This document shows positions 1 to 7,810 of a stretch of 64,000 nt of DNA, piece by piece; position 1 is the first letter of the stretch; each line of letters starts with the position of its first letter. The translations under genes and the position numbers were made by a program. The notes below the pieces were generated by a model. The model did not search any database. It was not told the DNA's origin and saw only the letters and a list, made by a program, of their open reading frames with translations. Origin of the DNA: CAVQXR01 sp963717955 (GTDB lineage: Bacteria > Actinomycetota > Thermoleophilia > Gaiellales > Gaiellaceae); the NCBI GenBank assembly GCA_963717955.1, contig CAVQXR010000001.1, positions 992,001 through 1,056,000 of the forward strand. The letters are read 5' to 3'.

Positions 1-282
1 GCGTTCATCCCCGGCGCGGTGTTCTTCGGAGCCGGCGTCGAGGTCCTCCACGTGTTCACGGTCTACTTCCTCGCCGAGAAGCTCGCCTCGGCCCAGTCGT
101 ACTACGGCGCGCTCGGCCTCGCCGCAACCATGCTCTTCTTCCTCTGGATGATCGGCCGCGGCGTCGTCTGGGCGGCCGAGCTGAACGCCGTCGTCTGGAC
201 GGTGCGGCATCCCGTCCACGACGACGTCGCCGTGCAAGGACCGACGGAGCAGGAGGCCGGAGCGACTCCTGCCGACGCCTGA
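1..282 (+). CDS. YihY/BrkB family inner-membrane protein, C-terminal part
   Basis: The frame is open from base 1, so only the last 93 residues are present and the start lies outside the window. Two hydrophobic stretches (about residues 8-30 and 35-62) are followed by a short charged, Ala/Pro-rich tail. The segment LFFLWMIGRGVVWAAELNAV matches the last transmembrane helix and the AELNA signature of the YihY/BrkB family (once annotated ribonuclease BN). These are polytopic membrane proteins of unsettled function. The product would sit in the cytoplasmic membrane. Family is fairly sure; biochemical role is not known. Confidence 0.75.
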   Translation, partial: AFIPGAVFFGAGVEVLHVFTVYFLAEKLASAQSYYGALGLAATMLFFLWMIGRGVVWAAELNAVVWTVRHPVHDDVAVQGPTEQEAGATPADA

Positions 283-342
283 GCGACCTACCGCGGGGCG
301 CCCCGGCTCGGGAGAGCCGTTCCGCCCGGCGGCCGCGACGCT

Positions 343-630
343 TCAGACCGAGAAGCTGACCGGGAAGGTGGCGACCCAGGCCACCGCGCCGAGGAACACG
401 AGCAGGCCGCAGACGAGCATCGCCCGACGTAGCTTCGCTATCCGCAGCTTCGCACCCATGCCCGCGAAGAAGAGCGAGGTCGCGAATAGCACGACGCAGA
501 GGACGTAGTTCGTGGCGCGCTGCACGTTCGTCAGCGCCTTCAGGGCGAAGGCTTCCGACTCCGCCTCGAGCCGGTCTGCCTACTCGGCGGTCGCGGCGCC
601 GATGATCAGCAACCCCCAGAGGATGTTCAC
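343..630 (-). pseudogene. remnant of a small membrane protein, interrupted by an in-frame TAG
   Basis: The downstream part (start GTG at 525) reads as a 60-residue piece with two hydrophobic helices (YVLCVVLFATSLFFAGMGAK and AMLVCGLLVFLGAVAWVATF). Upstream, in the same frame, lie ADRLEAESEAFALKALTN, then TAG at 580-582, then a short hydrophobic stretch MNILWGLLIIGAATAE from a GTG at 628-630. The two-helix end looks like the C-terminal membrane domain of longer (about 200 aa) bacterial proteins, so this is probably an eroded gene. A genuine 60-aa protein starting at 525 cannot be excluded. Confidence 0.4.
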
Positions 631-700
631 GCTTCGTCCACCGCGTCAGGCATCGCGACACGGGCCGACCGAACCCGCTGGCGCCGGGCGTCCAGCCGGG

Positions 701-1165
701 CTACGAGCCGGTGGTGGCCGCGGCCGACTCGGCGCAGCCGAGACCGTTCCACGTCTGGGTCCACGCCTGGTGGACGGCGGCCAGCTGAGGCTGCAGCGAC
801 TCGACCGCCTCCCCGAATGTCGTCCCCTCGGGCAGGTCGTCCACCGCCGCCCCGAGATCGCCGGCGGCACTCTGGAGCGCGGCCTTGTCGGCCTCCTTCA
901 GATCGCCAAAGTTCTCCCGGACCGACTGCCAGTTTCGCTGGACCACGCCCGCCTGGAACTGGATCTCGTTCTTCTCGCTCGTTGCCGGCATGCCCTGGAG
1001 CGCCGTGATCGAGGCGGCGAGGGTTGCAAGCGACGAGCAGAGGTCGGACTCCGCGGTCGCCTGGACGTCCTCGTCCCCCCCGCCGCACGCGGCGAGCGCG
1101 AAGGCGAGCGCCACGCACAGAACGACGAGGCGAAGACCGACTCTGCGTGCTCGTGCTCCCTGCAT
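701..1165 (-). CDS. hypothetical lipoprotein
   Basis: A 154-residue product starting at the ATG at 1165. The frame is open upstream to 1213, but the signal peptide begins naturally at MQGARARRVGLRLVVLC. The N-terminus has an Arg-rich n-region, a hydrophobic core and a lipobox LAAC followed by GGGDED, so the mature protein should be lipidated and exposed on the outer face of the membrane. The mature part is predicted helical and contains two more cysteines (near DLCSS and GLGCAES). I do not recognise a family. It is the neighbour of the CYTH-domain gene on the same strand, with about 90 bp between them. Confidence 0.7.
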   Translation of the reverse strand: MQGARARRVGLRLVVLCVALAFALAACGGGDEDVQATAESDLCSSLATLAASITALQGMPATSEKNEIQFQAGVVQRNWQSVRENFGDLKEADKAALQSAAGDLGAAVDDLPEGTTFGEAVESLQPQLAAVHQAWTQTWNGLGCAESAAATTGS

Positions 1166-1256
1166 GCGCGGCACGATACCAGTCCCGCGGAGGCGTCTCA
1201 TCGCCCAGCGCACCCCGTTCCCGATGGGGTGCGACGCCGCGCGGACACGGCCCCTT

Positions 1257-2051
1257 CTACCCGGCCGCCGGCGTCGACGCCGCCGCCATCTCCCCGGCGA
1301 AGAACTCGAGCGCCCGCTTGGTCTTCGTCTCCTGCTCGCCCTCGAGATCGATCCCGTGCTTCTCGAGGAACCGTCTCGTCTGGAATGCGACCTCGAGCGT
1401 CTCCGCCGGTGCGCACTTCGTCGAGAGCTCGAGGATCTGCGAGTTGTCGGGGTAGAGCCAGAGCTCGCCCACGAGCTTCCGCCCGTATCCCTCCGGGACG
1501 ATGTTCGCCTTCAGCACGAAGATGGGCCCGAGCACGGAGAGCGCGTCGAGGTCGACCCCATCGGGCGCGTGGTCGGCGAAGAACCGCCGCTGCTCCTTCG
1601 AGAAGAGCTTTCGCACCGGCGCGGTCCCGGCAATCGCCTCCCTGATCTCGTCGTTGCCGATCCGCCCCTTCAGGGACGCGGAGCAAACAAAGCCGCCGGG
1701 CATCGCATCGACCTCGACGAACAGGCTGCGTGACTTCCGAAGGTTCTCGGGGAGGTCGGTCGGCACGACAGGCCGCAGCTTCACGACCGTGTCCCCACCC
1801 CGGCCCTGTACCCGGCGCGCCCGGGCGACCACGCCGGCCCGGTTCAGCTGCAGGTCGGGGGTGTCGAGGAAGAACACCTGCCGGATCTGCGCCTCGATCG
1901 GATCCAGTCCCAACGCGACGACCGTCGCGCGCCGCTCCGAGGCAGGCACGGTCAGCTTCAGCTCCACGCTGTCCGAGCCGCTCGCCAGTCCGAGCAGCTC
2001 CTCCAGCTGCTCGTCGGAGAGCCCCTTCCGTGTTCGACCGGTCGCTGCCAT
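1257..2051 (-). CDS. CYTH-domain protein (triphosphate tunnel enzyme family)
   Basis: 264 residues. The start ATG at 2051 is fixed by AGGAGG seven bases upstream on the minus strand. The N-terminal third shows CYTH features: a charged beta strand SVELKLTVP near residue 25, then FLDTPDLQLNRAGVVARARR and TVVKLRPV, which supply the alternating Arg/Lys of the triphosphate tunnel. CYTH proteins include class IV adenylate cyclases, thiamine triphosphatases and inorganic triphosphatases; the substrate cannot be told from sequence. The first strand has ELK rather than the classical ExExK, so activity is not certain. There is no CHAD domain attached. Cytosolic. Confidence 0.72.
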   Translation of the reverse strand: MAATGRTRKGLSDEQLEELLGLASGSDSVELKLTVPASERRATVVALGLDPIEAQIRQVFFLDTPDLQLNRAGVVARARRVQGRGGDTVVKLRPVVPTDLPENLRKSRSLFVEVDAMPGGFVCSASLKGRIGNDEIREAIAGTAPVRKLFSKEQRRFFADHAPDGVDLDALSVLGPIFVLKANIVPEGYGRKLVGELWLYPDNSQILELSTKCAPAETLEVAFQTRRFLEKHGIDLEGEQETKTKRALEFFAGEMAAASTPAAG

Positions 2052-2522
2052 CTGGCGGCCTCCTCCTGTGGTGTCGTCGTGGGCCCGCCGGACGGGCCGG
2101 TGTGCCGACCGCCGCACCCGGCGACCCGCAGGGGGAAGCGTAGACGACGGCACCAACCCGTGGTGAGAGAGCCGGAGGGCCACCGTCTCGCAACAGGTGA
2201 ACCCGACGATCCCGCCCCTGCCAGAACGAGCGCCGGAGTATCGTTCGAGACGCATATCGAGGCGCCGAGGGGGAGAGGGATGCCCAGTTTGGTCGTCTTC
2301 GCGGTCTCCGTGTCCGACACGCTCGAGAACGAGCCTGCGACCGTGGTCGTTCTCGCCGTGCTCGCGGTCGTGCTCGCGCTCTTCGCTCCCGGGCTCCGTA
2401 GCCGGCCGCGGACGGCACTGAGCCGGTGCGGTCGGCCCGGAGTCCGGGCGTTGGCGGGCCATCTGCGGAAGGCAACGTCTCCGTACCGTGAACCGGGGCA
2501 ACTAACCGATACCGCGTGCGGG
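2052..2522. other. intergenic stretch with one doubtful open frame
   Basis: About 470 bp between the CYTH gene (leftward) and the secreted hypothetical (rightward), so it should hold divergent promoters, but I see no convincing -35/-10 pair. An ATG at 2280 (plus strand, preceded by GGGGAGAGGG) opens a frame with a hydrophobic stretch TVVVLAVLAVVLALFAPG that runs without a stop into the gene called at 2523. It could be an N-terminal extension of that gene or a chance frame. Confidence 0.35.
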
Positions 2523-2987
2523 GTGGACGTGCGAAAGCTCACTGCTGTGGCTATGGTCGTCGCCTTGGTCTTCGCCGCCGTGGATGCGCAGGCGAAGCCA
2601 GAGAAGATCCGGGGGCCGTTTCTCCTCGTCTCGCTTCCTGCGATGGGTACCGTCACCTGGCGCTGCGATCGGACGAGGAAGCCTGGCGTTGCTCCGGGGC
2701 TGCCGGGACTCGCACTCGGCTTTCGCGCATTCCGGCAGAGCGCGACCGACTATCTGCGACTACGGGCTGCCGGCCGGCTGATCCTGGACCGTTACGTCCA
2801 GCCAGGACAGACGGTCAGACTCCCATTCCTGCAGTCGACTGTGCAAACGATCGAGATCGTCCAAGCGACCGGCGCCGGCACCCTGCGTGCCTCGGTGAAG
2901 GTGAACTTCCTTCCAGGGACGACCTCGACGTACTGTTTCCCGTACCTGCCCCCCAGGGTCGAAGTTCGCCTCGGGCCGCGAGGGTAG
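2523..2987 (+). CDS. hypothetical secreted protein
   Basis: 154 residues from GTG at 2523 (an alternative GTG lies two codons on). The N-terminus KLTAVAMVVALVFAAVDAQA is a typical cleavable signal peptide, so export is likely. The mature domain (FLLVSLPAMGTVTWRCDR ... TTSTYCFPYLPPRVEVRL) looks beta-rich with two cysteines far apart, which could form a disulfide after export. No family recognised. Third-position GC is lower than in the neighbouring genes (act, gct, cta codons), which may indicate foreign or relaxed sequence. It lies just outside the ssrA-bounded island. Confidence 0.5.
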   Translation: MDVRKLTAVAMVVALVFAAVDAQAKPEKIRGPFLLVSLPAMGTVTWRCDRTRKPGVAPGLPGLALGFRAFRQSATDYLRLRAAGRLILDRYVQPGQTVRLPFLQSTVQTIEIVQATGAGTLRASVKVNFLPGTTSTYCFPYLPPRVEVRLGPRG

Positions 2988-3283
2988 TCCGGGGGCCAGC
3001 TCGCTGGTGGCATGGCGGCCGCAGGTCGCCCTTGACGTAGTAACTCGGAACGCTGTCTCAGGGATACGGGTCAGGACGAGTCTTGAATCGTGAGAGCCTC
3101 CAATCTGAGAGGCGGATTCCTTCCGCCTGGCGCCGACCAAGGCATAGCGCAGGCGTAGGTGTTCAGTGTCGGCCGTTTCCTGAACCTCGACAGGGATGTC
3201 CCTTGCGTGTGACTCTGAGATGACCGCACAAGCGTCGCCAGAGCAGACGACGCCTTAGCGCAAACCCTCAAGGAACCTTGAAA
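2988..3283. other. non-coding stretch left of the island
   Basis: About 300 bp with no supportable gene on either strand. Near the right end TCAAGG-AA-CCTTGA (about 3268-3282) forms a short hairpin directly beyond the left attachment repeat. Read on the minus strand it would follow an ssrA 3' end, so it could be the original ssrA terminator displaced by insertion of the island. That is an inference from position only. Confidence 0.3.
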
Positions 3284-3314
3284 CCGAACAATGGAGGCGG
3301 CGGGAATCGAACCC
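3284..3314 (-). repeat. left attachment-site repeat (ssrA 3'-end fragment)
   Basis: Identical over 31 bp to 9999-10029. On the minus strand it contains GGGTTCGATTCCCGCCGCC, the T-loop and acceptor end of tmRNA. Identity stops at 3315, where the T-stem sequence of ssrA is no longer kept. There is no D-like loop, tag-coding region or 5' end, so it is not a second tmRNA gene. Confidence 0.85.
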
Positions 3315-3413
3315 CCGAAAGATTCCCACCGGCTGGCTTCTGTGTCTCCCCTGGCGCGCGTCGCCGAGCGTTCCAAACGAGCCTAGGACGGAGGGGCGAC
3401 GGCAGAGCTGCCG

Positions 3414-3767
3414 GTGTCAGCGGGTGAGAAGCTCGTGGACATGGACCCGGACGCACTCGACGACCTGATCACGGCGTTCGAGGCCGAGGTAGCAGCGAGC
3501 CGCTTCTGGCTGACGGGCGTGAACGCTGCGACCGACGCTAGCTCGACACCGCCGCCGCGCCGGAACGGCGGCAAGTGGAAGTGGATCTTCCTGACGGTCG
3601 CCGTGATCGCGGCGTGCGCGGTCGCCGGCTTCGCGATCTACACGTGGGGATGGCACGAGACGGACGGCGACACGACCTCGGGTAGCACCTCGGCGGCAGC
3701 CAGCGAATTGGAGTTGGCAACGGTGGCGGCGGCGAATCTCGCCGCCGTCAGCGGTTTCCAGGAATGA
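3414..3767 (+). CDS. hypothetical single-pass membrane protein
   Basis: 117 residues from GTG at 3414. Residues 1-45 are acidic and helical (DPDALDDLITAFEAEVAAS), followed by a Pro/Arg/Asn linker and one strong transmembrane helix WIFLTVAVIAACAVAGFAIY at about 57-76, then a Thr/Ser/Ala-rich tail. The positive charges before the helix suggest the N-terminus is cytoplasmic and the tail outside. No family recognised. It is the first gene inside the left end of the island, about 100 bp from the attachment repeat, and is followed by the monooxygenase gene after 115 bp. Possibly island-specific. Confidence 0.5.
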   Translation: MSAGEKLVDMDPDALDDLITAFEAEVAASRFWLTGVNAATDASSTPPPRRNGGKWKWIFLTVAVIAACAVAGFAIYTWGWHETDGDTTSGSTSAAASELELATVAAANLAAVSGFQE

Positions 3768-3882
3768 GAGACGAGCCGGCTGGCGGAAGGGGTGTGGAAA
3801 GCGAGCTTCCCGATCCACATGACAAAGCTCGGTGTATCGTGCTGCGCCGCTGTCGGTCAAGAACGCGAACGGAGGAGAGCAC

Positions 3883-5064
3883 ATGTCGTTGAAGTTCGGC
3901 ACCTTCATGGCTCCGTTCCACTGTCCCGTGGGGCTGGATCCGACCGCGGCCTACGAGCGTGATCTCGAGGTCATCCAGCACATGGACAAGCTCGGGTTCG
4001 ACGAGGCCTGGATCGGCGAGCACCACTCGTGCGGCCAGGAGTTGATCCCCGACCCGATGATCTTCATTGCGTGGGCGGCCACCCAGACCCGGCACATCAA
4101 GCTCGGCACGGGTGTGCTCTCGCTGCCCTACCACAACCCGCTGTGGGTCGCTGACCGGGCGCTGTTCATGGACCGGCTGCTGCGCGGCCGTTTCATGCTC
4201 GGGCTCGGCCCCGGCGCGCTGCCGACCGACGCCGCGATGATCGGCATCTCGATCGAAGAGCAGCGGACGGCGTTCGAGGAGGATGTCGACGTGCTGATGG
4301 CGATCCTCCGCGGTGAGCAGGTGACCGCCAAGACCAGCCGCTACAACCTCGTTGAGGCCCGCACGCAGTACGCGCCCTACAGCGACTTCGACATCGTCGT
4401 GGCGGCCATCGCCTCGCCGACCGGCCCGCGCGCGGCGGCCAAGAACGGCGCCGGGCTGATGTCCGTCGGCGCCACCGCTAAGGCCGGCTTCGACGCCCTG
4501 GCACTGCACTGGGACGTGATGGAGGAACGCGCCCCGCAGTTCGGGCACGTCGCCGACCGCAGCAAGTGGCGGCTGGCCGGACCGATGCATCTCGCCGATA
4601 CCCGCGAGCAGGCGATCGAGCATGTCCGCTACGGGCTCGACCTGTGGTGCGACTACACCCAGAACGTGCTCGCCGCCCCTCACTTCCGGGCCGCCGGCGG
4701 CACCTTCGAGGAACGGGTGTCGTGGGTCAACGACACCGGTCTCGGCGTCATTGGCACGGTCGAGGACGCGATCGCGCAGATCGAGCGGCTCGAGGAGCAG
4801 TCGGGCGGCTTCGGCTCGTACCTGCTCATCCACCAGGAATGGGCTCGCCACGCCGCCACGCTCAAGAGCTACGAGTTGTTCGCGAACCACGTCAAGCCCC
4901 GCTTCCAGGGCAGTACCACGCGTCTCCAGCAGGCCTCGGACTACGCAGTCTCCCGCTGGCAGGAGTTCGACCAGCGCCACTCCGACGCGATCCAAGCCGC
5001 TACCGACCGCCACGCCAAAGAGCGCACGGGGGGAACTCGCGGGGAACAGGTCAGACCGAGATAG
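3883..5064 (+). CDS. LLM-class flavin-dependent monooxygenase
   Basis: 393 residues. The start ATG at 3883 is supported by GGAGGAG just upstream; the frame is open further back to 3832 but without a ribosome site. The sequence begins LKFGTFMAPFH and has the bacterial-luciferase-like TIM-barrel signatures DEAWIGEHHS, IKLGTGVLSLPYHNPL and RFMLGLGPGALPTD. EHH plus a PYHNP-type segment resemble the limonene 1,2-monooxygenase/alkanal monooxygenase branch, which oxidises small hydrophobic substrates with reduced FMN supplied by a separate reductase. No reductase gene is adjacent, so the partner must be elsewhere. Cytosolic; substrate unknown. Probable cargo of the ssrA island, not linked to neighbours in an operon. 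Confidence 0.85.
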   Translation: MSLKFGTFMAPFHCPVGLDPTAAYERDLEVIQHMDKLGFDEAWIGEHHSCGQELIPDPMIFIAWAATQTRHIKLGTGVLSLPYHNPLWVADRALFMDRLLRGRFMLGLGPGALPTDAAMIGISIEEQRTAFEEDVDVLMAILRGEQVTAKTSRYNLVEARTQYAPYSDFDIVVAAIASPTGPRAAAKNGAGLMSVGATAKAGFDALALHWDVMEERAPQFGHVADRSKWRLAGPMHLADTREQAIEHVRYGLDLWCDYTQNVLAAPHFRAAGGTFEERVSWVNDTGLGVIGTVEDAIAQIERLEEQSGGFGSYLLIHQEWARHAATLKSYELFANHVKPRFQGSTTRLQQASDYAVSRWQEFDQRHSDAIQAATDRHAKERTGGTRGEQVRPR

Positions 5065-5109
5065 GCCGAGCGCTAGTTAGCCCTTAGCATGAAAATTCGC
5101 GGACTGTGG

Positions 5110-5127
5110 CAGACGTCACAGCGTCTG
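5110..5127 (+). terminator. hairpin after the monooxygenase gene
   Basis: CAGACG-TCACAG-CGTCTG, a six-base-pair stem with six-base loop, 45 bp after the monooxygenase stop. It has no T-run, so it is a weak terminator candidate. Confidence 0.35.
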
Positions 5128-5493
5128 AAACCTCCACCAAGAATCGCTCCTGTGCTGGCCGCTGGGCGGTCACGCTGCCCGCTCTCGGGGCGGCCAAGAC
5201 AGGGCGTATGGCCGTTCACGGTGACCGAGCATTCCCGAGCGGGCTACCCGGCCGTGGAAGTGGGCGCCGCTCGAGGCGATAGGAGCCGCTGTGAGGCGCT
5301 GCGAGCGGCAGCCGCGCGGGTGATATGCCTCCCGCTTCGGAGGGGCGCCTCGGCAGCGGCCTTTCTCGCGGCCGAGAACTCCGTCACGCGCGCCCGCGCT
5401 CGCGATCTCGGCCGCAGCCCGCGATCCCCGGCGATCGAGGGCGACCCCCATCCCCCCGAACGCGCCAGGGCGGGCGGGACTCCAGTCCGGGGG

Positions 5494-5838
5494 CAGAATC
5501 CTGCCAAGGCTCGGCATCAGCACGACCCAACGAACTGCCTCAGTAGTCTTCGGTTCGACCCGAGTGCCGTCTCGTCCGAGTTGCCGCCGCACATGGACAG
5601 CCCCAGCATCGAAATCGATGTCGACCCAGGTTAGTCCGAGTAGCTCGCCGAGGCGAAGGCCAGTGAAGAGGGCGGCCGCCGAGAGGGCGCGTGTATCCGG
5701 ATCCGTGGCCTCGCCGAGGAGTCTGTCGATTTCTTCCCGCGACAGGACGCGTCGCTCGGTGCGCCCTACGGACGGACGCTCCCCGCGCCCAAGCTGACGG
5801 ACCGGGTTCGCCGCGATCAGGCCGCGACGTTCGGCCCA
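5494..5838 (-). pseudogene. tyrosine recombinase (integrase) internal fragment
   Basis: About 115 residues read WAERRGLIAANPVRQL ... RRVLSREEIDRLLGEA ... LFTGLRLGELLGLTW ... VEPKTTEAVRWVVL. This is the end of the core-binding domain and the start of the catalytic domain of phage-type integrases, with catalytic Arg I in TGLRLGEL and the Lys-containing beta hairpin. The His-x-x-Arg box and the catalytic Tyr are absent; after ILPPDW the frame drifts into unrelated sequence. No N-terminal SAM-like region precedes it in any frame. It is a remnant, not a functional gene, and is oriented opposite to the other integrase piece at 9665-9787. Confidence 0.7.
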
Positions 5839-5886
5839 GCAGGCGGGCGTGCCGGGCCTCGGCCTGCCGGTCAAGCCTCTGCCACG

Positions 5887-5985
5887 AACGAGGAGGGCGG
5901 GGGGTCGTGCGCGGGTCGGCGGGACCGCGAGACGACGTCGTCCGTGATCCGCAAGGCGCTGCGCAAGTACCTCGGCGTCGCCTGA
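5887..5985 (+). pseudogene. possible ribbon-helix-helix antitoxin fragment
   Basis: The frame ending TGA at 5983-5985 reads RDRETTSSVIRKALRKYLGVA. The pattern T-S-x-V-I-R-x-A-L-x-x-Y-L is typical of the C-terminal helix pair of CopG/MetJ-type antitoxins. There is no plausible start or first beta strand upstream and no toxin gene next to it. A short match of this kind could be chance, so the call is tentative. Confidence 0.3.
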
Positions 5986-6060
5986 CGTCCCGCGGGCGGG
6001 CGACGCCCGGCCGACTCACCGTGGCCGTTAGAGATGCTCAGCCCCAGTGGTCGATCGTGA

Positions 6061-7800
6061 TCAGCCGGCGTAGGTCCGCGCCTGCGCGCCGACGACGGCT
6101 ACGAGGTCGTCGAGGGCGATGTTGCTGTCGAGGTGGTGCAGGCCCCATTCGGGTCCCAGGGTGTCGCCGGCGAGATCGTCGGTGCGAGGGTCGGCGGGAT
6201 CGGCGTCGACGGTCACGGACAGGTAGCGGAAGCCGCCGCCGTCGACGCACTCGCCGCTGACGAAGTCGGGATAGCCGACCCAGGCTGTGGTGATCTCGGG
6301 TGCGGTTGCGCTATCGGCGAACGGGATCCCGCCGGTGCCGCCCACGGTTGCCTGCGGGCCGACGACGAAGGCGGGCTGTAGGGGTGCGCTGCCGCCGCCG
6401 AGTGCGGCCGGGTTGGTGCACAGGGCCGGGCCGGCGCCGAAGGTGCCGGGCGGCGGCGGTGAGGCGGCGTCGTAGGTGGCATAGGAGAGGAGGCAGCCAA
6501 CCTGACCCCGGCTGGTGCAGGGCGGGATATCGGGGAGCTGGGATCCCGGGGGGCCCAGGATGATCGCGGAGACGAGCCGATCGACGAGCGCCGGCACAGC
6601 GGCGATCTCCTCACGGACAAGGCGGGACACCAGGTCGGCTCCCTGGGAGTGGCCGATCAGCACGAACCCCCGACCCGCGCTGTCGCTCTCGAGGTAGTGC
6701 CTGAACGCGTCGAGCACGTCCCCGTAGGGGATCTCGCCGCTCGCGGGCGTTGAAGTCTCACCGAAGAGGCCGGCCAGCGTGGTCTGGCGGTAGACGGGCA
6801 CATAGACATCGCACACGGAGCCGAAGCGGGCCGCCTGGATCAACGTGGCGGCGATCTCCTCGTCCTCGCCCGGCACGAGATCGCTATTTCCCGTCTCGTC
6901 CTGGCTGACGGTCGGATAGACGTACAAGCAGTCGACCGGCGCATCAGCAGCGTGCGGGACTTCGACCACCTCGGTCGAGCCGTCGGCGCTCACGAGGGTC
7001 ATGTCCAGGCTGCCGGCGCAGACGTCGTCGCGGCCGGGGCGGCAGATCCAGGCGGCATCGTCGGAGTAGTCGGGTGCCGGCCCGGCCTCTGCACTGAGAT
7101 CGGTCTCGGGCGCCCCTTCTTCCACATACTCGCGGGTCCGCTGCTCCCAGAGCTGGATCGAATCCTCCGTGTGCTCCGGGCCGTACATGATGGCGGCGTC
7201 CTCCGGATAGGCGGTGCGCACCCACCTTTCGAACGGCTCCCACACCTGGGGCGAGAACTCCGAAATCTCGAGCGTCCACGACGCTTGGACGATCTCTCCA
7301 TCACGGACGGTGAGATAGAAGTAATTGCCGCTGTAAGGCCCCAGCCCGATCTCGTCCGACCTGAGGGAGTGGACATCGAAGGGGCAGCTAAGCTCGGTGA
7401 GCGAGGTCGCGTTACCCACTCGCTCGCACGGGTGGAGCATCTGCTTGTAGCCCACGGCTTCGTGCCAGGCGACGAACAGCCGGAAAGCGTCCGCGGGGGC
7501 ACCCGGTACACGCCACCCCACCAGCGAGCTGTCGAGTCCCGAGAGGTCGGCGTCGTCGGCCAGATACGTGATAGTCCGGTCGGCGTCGAAGGCGCCGAAC
7601 GCCTCGAGGAAACCGGCGGCGACCTCCTCCGCTGTCGCGGGCCCGGGTGACGTCGCCGGCGCTTCCGCGTCGACCGGGTCGGCGGGCGCCCCTTGCTCGA
7701 GCGGAACGCTGGGAGCCGGCTCGGCCGATTGGTCACCGCTGCAGGCCGTGGTCGCAAGGATGAGGAAGGCGGCAGAGAGGGCAACCAGGAGAGATCTCAT
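6061..7800 (-). CDS. DUF3089 (lipase-like alpha/beta-hydrolase) lipoprotein
   Basis: 579 residues from ATG at 7800, preceded by AAAGGAGCAGCG. The signal peptide ends in the lipobox-like LATTAC (Cys 20), so the protein is probably a membrane-anchored lipoprotein. Residues 20-270 form a domain I do not recognise. From about 280 the sequence matches DUF3089: VDCLYVYPTVSQDETGNSDL, then FVLIGHSQGADLVSRLVREE, which contains the GxSxG nucleophile elbow of alpha/beta-hydrolases. Several cysteine pairs (for example CRPGRDDVC, CTSRGQVGC) suggest disulfides outside the cell. Downstream gene of a sigma/anti-sigma pair (10 bp gap), so probably part of that regulon or co-transcribed with it. Substrate unknown. 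Confidence 0.75.
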   Translation of the reverse strand: MRSLLVALSAAFLILATTACSGDQSAEPAPSVPLEQGAPADPVDAEAPATSPGPATAEEVAAGFLEAFGAFDADRTITYLADDADLSGLDSSLVGWRVPGAPADAFRLFVAWHEAVGYKQMLHPCERVGNATSLTELSCPFDVHSLRSDEIGLGPYSGNYFYLTVRDGEIVQASWTLEISEFSPQVWEPFERWVRTAYPEDAAIMYGPEHTEDSIQLWEQRTREYVEEGAPETDLSAEAGPAPDYSDDAAWICRPGRDDVCAGSLDMTLVSADGSTEVVEVPHAADAPVDCLYVYPTVSQDETGNSDLVPGEDEEIAATLIQAARFGSVCDVYVPVYRQTTLAGLFGETSTPASGEIPYGDVLDAFRHYLESDSAGRGFVLIGHSQGADLVSRLVREEIAAVPALVDRLVSAIILGPPGSQLPDIPPCTSRGQVGCLLSYATYDAASPPPPGTFGAGPALCTNPAALGGGSAPLQPAFVVGPQATVGGTGGIPFADSATAPEITTAWVGYPDFVSGECVDGGGFRYLSVTVDADPADPRTDDLAGDTLGPEWGLHHLDSNIALDDLVAVVGAQARTYAG

Positions 7801-7810
7801 CGCTGCTCCT

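Larger units (their letters stand above)
5128..6060. other. eroded stretch of the island without an intact gene
   Basis: Over 900 bp with no complete gene. It holds a tyrosine-integrase fragment (minus, 5494-5838) and a short C-terminal piece resembling a ribbon-helix-helix antitoxin (plus, about 5887-5985), both listed separately. The rest shows frames open only because of high GC. This looks like decayed mobile-element DNA. Confidence 0.6.

Noticed and set aside
3292..3370. A possible tRNA or second tmRNA at the left attachment repeat
   Set aside because: Only the T-arm and acceptor end are present; no D-arm, anticodon, tag frame or 5' partner strand. Explained by attL.
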